From positions 80,591,963 through 80,655,962 of the forward strand of contig CM022946.1 in the NCBI GenBank assembly GCA_012931725.1: DNA of 64,000 nucleotides. Direction: 5' to 3'. Position 1 is the stretch's first letter, and the number at the start of each line of letters is the position of its first letter. Made by a program: the position numbers and the translations under genes. The stretch is from Litsea cubeba (taxonomy: Eukaryota; Streptophyta; Magnoliopsida; Laurales; Lauraceae). The notes below the pieces were generated by a model. That model saw only the letters and a program-made list of their open reading frames with translations. It made no database searches and had not been told where the DNA came from. Shown piece after piece: positions 58,208 to 64,000 of this stretch.

Positions 58208-58239
58208 TGCGCCCCCCGCCCCCCCCCCCCCGCCGCGGT
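58208..58239. repeat. C/G homopolymer tract
   Basis: GCGCCCCCCGCC and a run of C to CGCCGCGG. It lies about 35 bp before the mitochondrial segment. Confidence 0.85.
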
Positions 58240-58271
58240 TTAATAAGGTTGTTGCATAGCATTTTAAAAAA

Positions 58272-58520
58272 GCTAATCCGATGCCCACCCCGCCTCATAT
58301 TGTGCCGGAATGGTATTTCCTATTGATTCACGTCATTCTTCACAGTATACTTGACAAATCGGGACGTGTAGCCGCACTAGCACCAGTTTCTATATTTGTG
58401 TTGGCTTTACCTTTTTTAAAAGTATGTATGTGCATAGTTCGAGTTTTCACCCAATTCACCAAGGAATATTTTCGTTGCTTTTGGTAGATCACTTACTACT
58501 AGGTTGGATCGGATGTTAAC
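58272..58520 (+). pseudogene. cob: mitochondrial cob fragment (NUMT)
   Basis: About 250 bp resemble the C-terminal third of plant mitochondrial apocytochrome b, the membrane subunit of complex III. The frame at 58281-58487 gives PPHIVPEWYFL, then ILHSILDKSGRVAALAPVS and LALPFLK. After 'PFLK' a base loss shifts the frame, and the IHQGIFW-like and LLLGWIGCQ-like continuations follow in other frames. Most differences from the usual plant sequence are transitions. It has no start, is short and frameshifted, and is flanked by LTR-C sequence, so it is a nuclear copy. The ~200 bp to its left (58060-58207) are unidentified and may also be organellar. Confidence 0.88.
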
Positions 58521-59039
58521 CCCACCTTCTCACAACAAATGACTCAAATCCAAAAACAAATGATCACTTAGCCCCAACTGCAGGCTCTAATTGTTTATGG
58601 CTCCACCTCCGGGTTTGCCGGTCCCCACCTGTGCTCATCGGCTAGTGGCGCATCGAGGAGCGTGTCACCCTCAGGGATGGGGTCGATGTCAATACCTAAG
58701 CACCAAATGATAGGTAAGATCCAAGGATCTGGCAGACACAATATACAAGTACTATAGGATGTATACAACAAAAGGGAATAGAAACGATAATAAGATCAAA
58801 TGAGTAACAAATGTATAATGCTAGGCAATCGTGCAAAATACAGTAATAATGATCAATATAAAGGTAAAGCAAGCTAAATAAATGTCTATCAATATGACAC
58901 ATTTACACAAGCTGACCAGCGCGGGATATTATGCCTCGGCACTCCCATACCGATAACCAATTACGATAGGGAATAATTGTGCAATGCAAGGGATAATAAG
59001 CCCCGCCGAATCATATATCTCCATAATAATAAGCATACA

Positions 59040-59190
59040 TGCATTATCGAAGTTTGGCAACCGCGAATGTATATATACTCGTATATGTACATTACCGGAG
59101 TCTGCCGGCCACGAATGCACATATACTACCGGAGTCTGGCAACCGGCTCATCACATATATATTACTGGAGTCTGCCGACTGCCTAATCAC
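59040..59190. repeat. ~45-bp degenerate tandem repeats in LTR-C
   Basis: Units around TACCGGAGTCTGCCGGCCAC, about four copies (near 59046, 59094, 59128 and 59161), separated by TA-rich spacers. Confidence 0.75.
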
Positions 59191-60098
59191 AGCTCATTTT
59201 GATGGCCCCATCAATAACAATCAGCTCCCACCAAGGATGATCAATCCTAGGCTATGTTGACAACAACTGAGTGAATATCCTACACCGACTCAAGGAACCA
59301 AGTAAAGGTCAGTGTCTGGCTAGGCTATGCTTGCGTGAGCAAGGTCATCTCATGTTCGTACAAGGTTCGGTACCCATGTCCAACCCATATACACAATCCA
59401 TAGTCCATATCCATAATTAACCACGGCCATGATCCACCTGTTATGGTCTTTATCCATCTCTATAATCAAATCCACGGCCATAATCCACTTGTCATGGTCT
59501 TTGCCCATATCATTACCCATCCATAAATGGGTTTCTAAGTCATCATCATAATCATCTACTCCAAGGTAATCTCATCCATCCATTTCTTAGGCTATAGGAT
59601 GGCCCGCCTAGCCACATACACGGGTCAAGTGATCTCCATTCACAATCCAGGTCACCATTAGAAAATCCTAGGTTTAGGTCCTCCAATTTCCATTTAATTA
59701 ATGGGTTTAAGCAATAGATAGATACAAGAGTGAACAACAATGAAAATCATTTAACATATCTACATAACCATGCCAATCAATGGGAGTAATAACAACAGTC
59801 CATCCTAGGTCAATGCCCTCTTTTCAGGTCTAGGTCCATGTCAGCCAATTCAAATCCTAAATGAAGTTTTGGATGCCAAGAGATATGAATTTGGTGCTCT
59901 GATGTTATGGGCATCTTCAACGACATTTAAGGGTTGAATCGAAATCTAATCAATACGACCCTACTTTGGTGGCCTCATGGGTCAAGTTAAAGCCCAACTC
60001 TTGACCCATGCTTGGCTCATCATTGGAAGTCCACATGAATGGGCCCCGCACAAGATAAAACCACAAGGGATACCAAAATCTGGAATGCTCCTACCATG

Positions 60099-60505
60099 GT
60101 GTATGTGGTCGACATCGTACAAGGGTGTCAACCGGATGCACTGGGGGATTTGGGAATCTATCTCTCAGGTCCAGTGTATCCGGTCGACATCTTGGGCGCC
60201 TTGGTCGACCGCCTAGGCAAGAACCAAAGGAACAAAAACTTGCCAGGCAGGTTTCCAATCTGAAATTTCTGCAGTGTGGCCGTTCGAAATCCTACATGGG
60301 CGGTCGACCGGCTGCACAGGAGTAACTGGGACCTTGTTTGTCAGTCATTTGTCTCTGGGTAGTGTACCCGATTGACATCTAGCCAAGACGGTCGACCTGC
60401 TACACTAGAAATTATGTATCTGATTGACAGACCAGCTCTCAGCTATTTCTGGAGTTCGAAATGTATCCGGTCGACATCCAACAAGGGTGGTCAACCGGGT
60501 ACACA
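60099..60505 (-). repeat. GTCGAC-type hairpin array in LTR-C
   Basis: About five or six units of the form GTRTNCCGGTCGAC ... GTCRACCGGRTRCAC. Examples: 60099-60113 with 60127-60141, 60174-60188 with 60204-60218, and 60463-60475 with 60490-60502 (11 of 13 paired). Intermediate units near 60280-60320 and 60360-60410 are degenerate. The same half-site GTGTACTCGGTCGA is used by element B. Confidence 0.8.
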
Positions 60506-60819
60506 CAGACCTCAAATTTTCAGATTTCTACGACTTATCCAATTCATCCCCATTCCCATCGAAACTACCCAATCTCGTCTCCAAACATCACAAAACCATA
60601 CATACACATACTCTATCCATACATCATAAATCCATCATCAATTGGGCCATTGATTTTCCAAATGGAAAATCCCATTCACCAATGGCCAAAAACCATGAAA
60701 CAAGGCTTAAAAGAGAGATCTTAGCAATCAAACATCCACATGAATTGAAATTACATAATTCAAAGTGGGGGGAATTTTGAAATGAGTTTTGGGCCAGGTT
60801 TGGGTGGAGGCAGATCCGA

Positions 60820-60905
60820 ACTGCCAGCCCGACTCAACCTGCCAGCTCGACTCAACTTGCCTGACCCGAAGTGCTAGCTCGACTCGACCTGCCAGCCTGA
60901 GATCG
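60820..60905. repeat. short tandem repeats CTGCCAGCTCGACTCAAC
   Basis: Three to four degenerate copies of an ~18-30-bp unit. Ownership (LTR-C or the Tat-like LTR) is unclear. Confidence 0.7.
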
Positions 60906-61019
60906 ACCCTTCCGAAAGAAAATAGCTGATTCATATCAGATGGGACAGCTGGCACTCAGAAGATGGAGGGAGTCCGAAATTGACGGAAGAGTTTCTCTCA
61001 ATTGACGATAACGCCTGCC

Positions 61020-61371
61020 ATGATTGAGAGGAGGAATGAAGGGAGAACGTGTGCCCAAGGGGGAGAGGAAGAGTTCGGATAAGTGGAATAAAAGACGACA
61101 GAATGAAAGAGAGAGGTATGATCTTTATGAGGAAAACACATCTGATAAAAATAAAAAAGAGAAACTGATGAAGAGAGAGCAGGTTACATTCTTTGCTAAC
61201 TTGATCTTCGGAGGGTTTTCGATCAGAACGCCGATCGAATTCTCATATTCTTTTGGTTCTTAGCAGGGTCCCTGCTCCGAAGCCACCAGCAAAGAGAGGA
61301 AGATCGTGCTAAAAATTTGTTCGGTCAAGCTGACTTAACTGAAACCATCCAAGACAAAAATTGACTTTACA
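61020..61371 (+). mobile_element. 3' part of 5' LTR of a second Tat-like element (Tat2)
   Basis: Ends TTGACTTTACA just before a primer-binding site. The last 170 bp have a U5-like layout (CTAACTTGATCTTCGGAGGG ... CTTAGCAGGGTCC). The left boundary is not found; it lies somewhere between about 60780 and 61030. Confidence 0.6.
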
Positions 61372-61373
61372 AT

Positions 61374-61390
61374 TGGCGCCGTCTGTGGGA
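61374..61390 (+). promoter_or_regulatory. primer-binding site of Tat2
   Basis: TGGCGCCGTCTGTGGGA two bases after the LTR end. This is a primer site commonly seen in Tat-type plant elements. Confidence 0.8.
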
Positions 61391-61437
61391 AACGAAGGAG
61401 GAAAACTGCCCACTAACGCTTGTTCTTGCCGAGAGAC

Positions 61438-63104
61438 ATGGCGAACCAAGAGCTTGGTCTGGAATCATAGCATTAGGATGGACGATCTCCATCTCAGATA
61501 GTGGCAACCCGGGACAAAGGGCGATGAAGATGCAGAAAGGATCCTGTAGTCAACCACCTTGGTGACTAAGACGATGAATATGTTCCATACACAGAAAGTG
61601 ATCGGACCGCCCCCCTTCCAGGCAAAAAAGGATGGATCCGGTCAGAAGTACACCGCACTGACCCAAGACGAGCCATAACTCACCATCTGTGGGTAAATTG
61701 CAAAAAGATTCCCACCAAAGGCAGGATCACGATCACCAAAAATGAGCTCCACTACGGTACGCATATGTCTGCCTGGAGCAGTCTTGCAGAGAAATTGTTC
61801 AGGACATGACATAGGGAATGAAGCAGTAAAAGGAAAAGATCGATTGCTTATTGCTGGAATTGGAGATGGCAAAGGAGGTGCACGGTAACACCCAAGTCCG
61901 GAAAACACTCGGAAAGGTTCGACAACCACCCATGAAATTCGGCGAATAGAGCGCCGAAGCAACACCGATGTACGGAGGCCCAGAAGTCATCATTTTGAAT
62001 CAAAGTTTAGACAGACCCAACCTAAACATAGAGCAGGGGATGAAAGGAGTAGAACTTCAAGCTCCCTGGCACGAAAGAAGGAAGAATCCGAAGTGGAAAC
62101 ACAAGGCATTAAGAGTGGAGCAGCTCCAAGAAGAAAGACAGCTCCACAGATGCTTGGTGAGCAAGACGTGCAAGTCCTTATCGAGAAGGCACTACCAAAT
62201 CAAAGGCCCCATCAGGAAACCATGTTCCAGCAAGGTACTTGGGAAGCGCACATAACTTTATATCTCCTTTTTCAAAGGAGATAGAAATGGCTGACCCACC
62301 TCGGCGATTCTCTACCCCAAAGCTGAAGACCTATGATGGCGATTTTGATCCTGCCGACCACGTCCAGCACTACCTACATTCCATGGCACTTTGGATCGAG
62401 AATGAGTCACTGATGTGCAGGGTCTTTCCCTAAAGCTTGAGGGATCTAACCTTGAAATGGTTTTCCCATCTTAACCCAAGATCGATACACAGCTTCTGAG
62501 AGCTTGCAGGGTCCTTTGTTACCCGTTTTGTCACGAATTCCAAGCAATCGAAGGATGTTAGAGCATTGCTATCACTTAAAAATCAAAGTTTGGAGAGCTT
62601 GAAGGAGTACAGTACTCGCTACTGGCGCCTCTATAATGAGGTGGAGGGAAGTAATGAACAAGTGGCAGTAGCTACCTTCAAGCTAGGGCTACCAAAAGAG
62701 AGTTAGCTCCACTAATCGCTGACCAAGCGATCCCTGACCACGCAGGGAGACCTAATGGAAAGAATCGAAGAGTTCGTCAAATTGGAAGAGGACATGGAAG
62801 CACCCGAGCCAAGGTGGACATGCACAATGGATGAGGGATCCAAGAAAAAGAGACAAATGGAGTTCGGGGGGTTGCTGACAGGAGATTGGGTCATGCCGAA
62901 CCCACAAGGGCATCTTATGAGGGGATATATACAGTTTTCAAAGATCCAATATACCCGATCCTCACACAGATCAAATAGAAACCCTTCTTTAAAAGGCCTC
63001 CAAAGATTATCAATGACCCTGGAGGGCGGAACGCCAACCTTTGGTGCTCTTACCACCGAGAGAATGGCCATTTGACAGAAAATTATCGATTGCTTAAACA
63101 ACAT
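61438..63104 (+). pseudogene. Tat2 Gag remnant
   Basis: A possible start at 61438 (MANQELGLES) stops after ten codons. The recognisable capsid core runs from MADPPRRFSTPKLKTYDGDFDPADH (about 62288), through SLRDLTLKWFSHL and LKEYSTRYWRLYNEVEG, to a charged tail. Stops fall at 62431-62433, after RSIHSF, and twice near 62703. The core frame is otherwise continuous to about 63075. The 61390-62240 stretch shows no domain I can name. Confidence 0.82.
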
Positions 63105-63199
63105 CTGGAGGACCTAGTCAAGGAAGGTCATTTGAAGGAGTATGTAGAAGATACACACTCAAAGAAGAACTGGGAAAGCTTAGTTCAGAAGAAATCAAG

Positions 63200-63860
63200 A
63201 ATTTTGTAGGTGAAGAGGGACCTGTTGGGGTAATAAATGTGGTGAATGGAGCAATCAATCCGGCAGAAATAACGACTCAATCTGTCAGGACGCAAAGAAA
63301 TATGGTTGCACACTTGAAGGACGTATATTAGATGAGTGCCGAACCGAGCTTGGTCAGCAAGTATGGGAGGGGCAAGTCAGAGTTCTCATTCTCTGACGAG
63401 GATCTGCGAGATGTGGTTCAGTCCCACAATGACACCCTCGTATTAACTCTACGAGTATAGGAGTATGATGTCCGAAGAATGCTCATAGATCCATGAAGCT
63501 CCTCGAAAATAATGTACGCCGAGTTATTTGATAGGCTCGGCCTGAAGCACTCAGATCTAAAGCCGACCTCAATACCCCTGTTTGGGTTCAACAGCCAAGC
63601 AGTACAGCCCCCTCGGTGTAATAACAATGCAGGTTGGCATAGGTCTTTTTCTCCTAGACGTGGAATTTTTAGTGGTAGATGTGCCATCTCCCTATAATGC
63701 CATCATGGGGCGAACATGGATTCATTATATGAGGGCAGTACCGTCAACTTATCACCAACGGTTACGATTCTCGATAATAAAGGGGACCATGGAAATTAGA
63801 GGAGACCAGGTGGCTTCTAGAAAAGTCAGGTCGGACAGGAAAGGAAGAATCATGCGCCGA
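63200..63860 (+). pseudogene. Tat2 retroviral-type aspartic protease remnant
   Basis: Motifs MLIDP (stop) SSSKIMYAELFDRLGL, then VEFLVVDVPSPYNAIMGRTW match the protease of Tat-like elements. The catalytic-loop Gly codon after Asp-Pro is TGA, and a frameshift near 63610 separates the two halves. Non-functional. Confidence 0.85.
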
Positions 63861-64000
63861 CCTGACCAACCAAGCAGTGGAAGAGTTGAAAAGGATTGCA
63901 GTGCATGGTGGAAATCCAGAAAAATACTGGATGATTGGGGCGTCAATGACCAAGGAAGAGCAAGAGAGCTTGACTCGGTTCCTTGATCAAAGTTCTGATG

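Larger units (their letters stand above)
57687..60780 (-). mobile_element. LTR-like block, family C (chromovirus-type, incomplete)
   Basis: Begins TGTAACGCCCTAATTC on the plus strand, a typical minus-strand LTR terminus of chromoviruses (...GGGCGTTACA). It has the same organisation as family A: short repeats near its left third, then a palindrome/hairpin array. The right terminus is not found, and sequence near 60780-61000 changes character, so it is probably truncated by the Tat-like element to its right. It contains a mitochondrial insertion. No retroelement protein is encoded. Confidence 0.55.
61374..64000 (+). mobile_element. Tat2 internal region, partial and decayed
   Basis: Plus-strand Ty3/gypsy remnant containing leader, gag and protease; RT and the rest lie beyond the right edge. 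Many stops and frameshifts. Unlike Tat1 it is old. Confidence 0.85.

Noticed and set aside
58281..58487. Functional cytochrome b gene
   Set aside because: Only the C-terminal third is present, it is frameshifted, and it is surrounded by nuclear LTR sequence.
62239..62284. Alternative upstream gag starts in Tat2
   Set aside because: Several overlapping frames are open for 60-95 codons, but only the frame with the Gag core from about 62288 shows family motifs.

Overview
The window looks like a gene-poor, heterochromatic part of a flowering-plant genome. It holds almost nothing but LTR retrotransposons inserted into one another, plus one CACTA DNA-transposon end, a piece of plant mitochondrial cob, and a small fragment that looks like a plant alpha-SNAP gene with introns. 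The plant assignment rests on the element types (Tat-like and Tekay/Del-like Ty3/gypsy, Ty1/copia with 2 kb LTRs, CACTA), the plant-type primer-binding sites and the plant-like cob segment. I cannot name the species.

Layout. (1) 1-11236, minus strand: left-truncated Tat-like Ty3/gypsy element with a 2,369-codon gag-pol frame that is still open at the window edge. It sits inside (2) a CACTA-type end (11242-11759), which itself interrupts the integrase of (3) a Tekay-like chromovirus ('Tekay1', plus strand). Only the integrase C-terminus, chromodomain and 3' LTR of Tekay1 are visible. That 3' LTR is in three pieces: 12495-14237, 37240-37767 and 54995-55748. (4) The first gap is a Ty1/copia element (minus strand, 14238-37234, target duplication AAGTC). 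It carries a solo LTR in its pol gene (18004-21620) and, in its 5' LTR, a very young coding-less LTR element (27466-37116, target duplication CATAC). (5) The second gap is chromovirus 'B' (plus strand, 37768-54989, target duplication GATTT). It carries a solo LTR of the same family as the coding-less element (42238-45908, target duplication TTGAT) and a solo LTR of the Tekay1 family (49062-52169, target duplication GATTT). (6) From 55749 the sequence is outside Tekay1: an alpha-SNAP-like fragment, then an LTR-like block (57687 to about 60780) holding the mitochondrial fragment, then a decayed Tat-like element running off the right edge.

Almost every boundary is supported by TG...CA ends and 5-bp target duplications, so the order of insertion can be read directly. 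Tekay1 is oldest. Copia, B and CACTA came next. The solo LTRs, the Tat element and the coding-less element came later.

The most unusual signal is shared by the chromovirus LTR families. About 0.7-0.9 kb downstream of the TATA box (in the transcribed part of the LTR) each carries a cluster of self-complementary octamers arranged as tandem hairpins. The core is GCTCGAGC in Tekay1 and in the LTR-A family, and GGTCGACC in element B and the 57.7-60.8 kb LTR. In LTR-A copies the spacing is fixed (20, 31, 21 nt). In B three hairpins follow one another directly. I do not know a described function for these. An RNA dimerisation or packaging signal is one testable idea.

I saw no intact host protein gene, tRNA, rRNA or CRISPR array.
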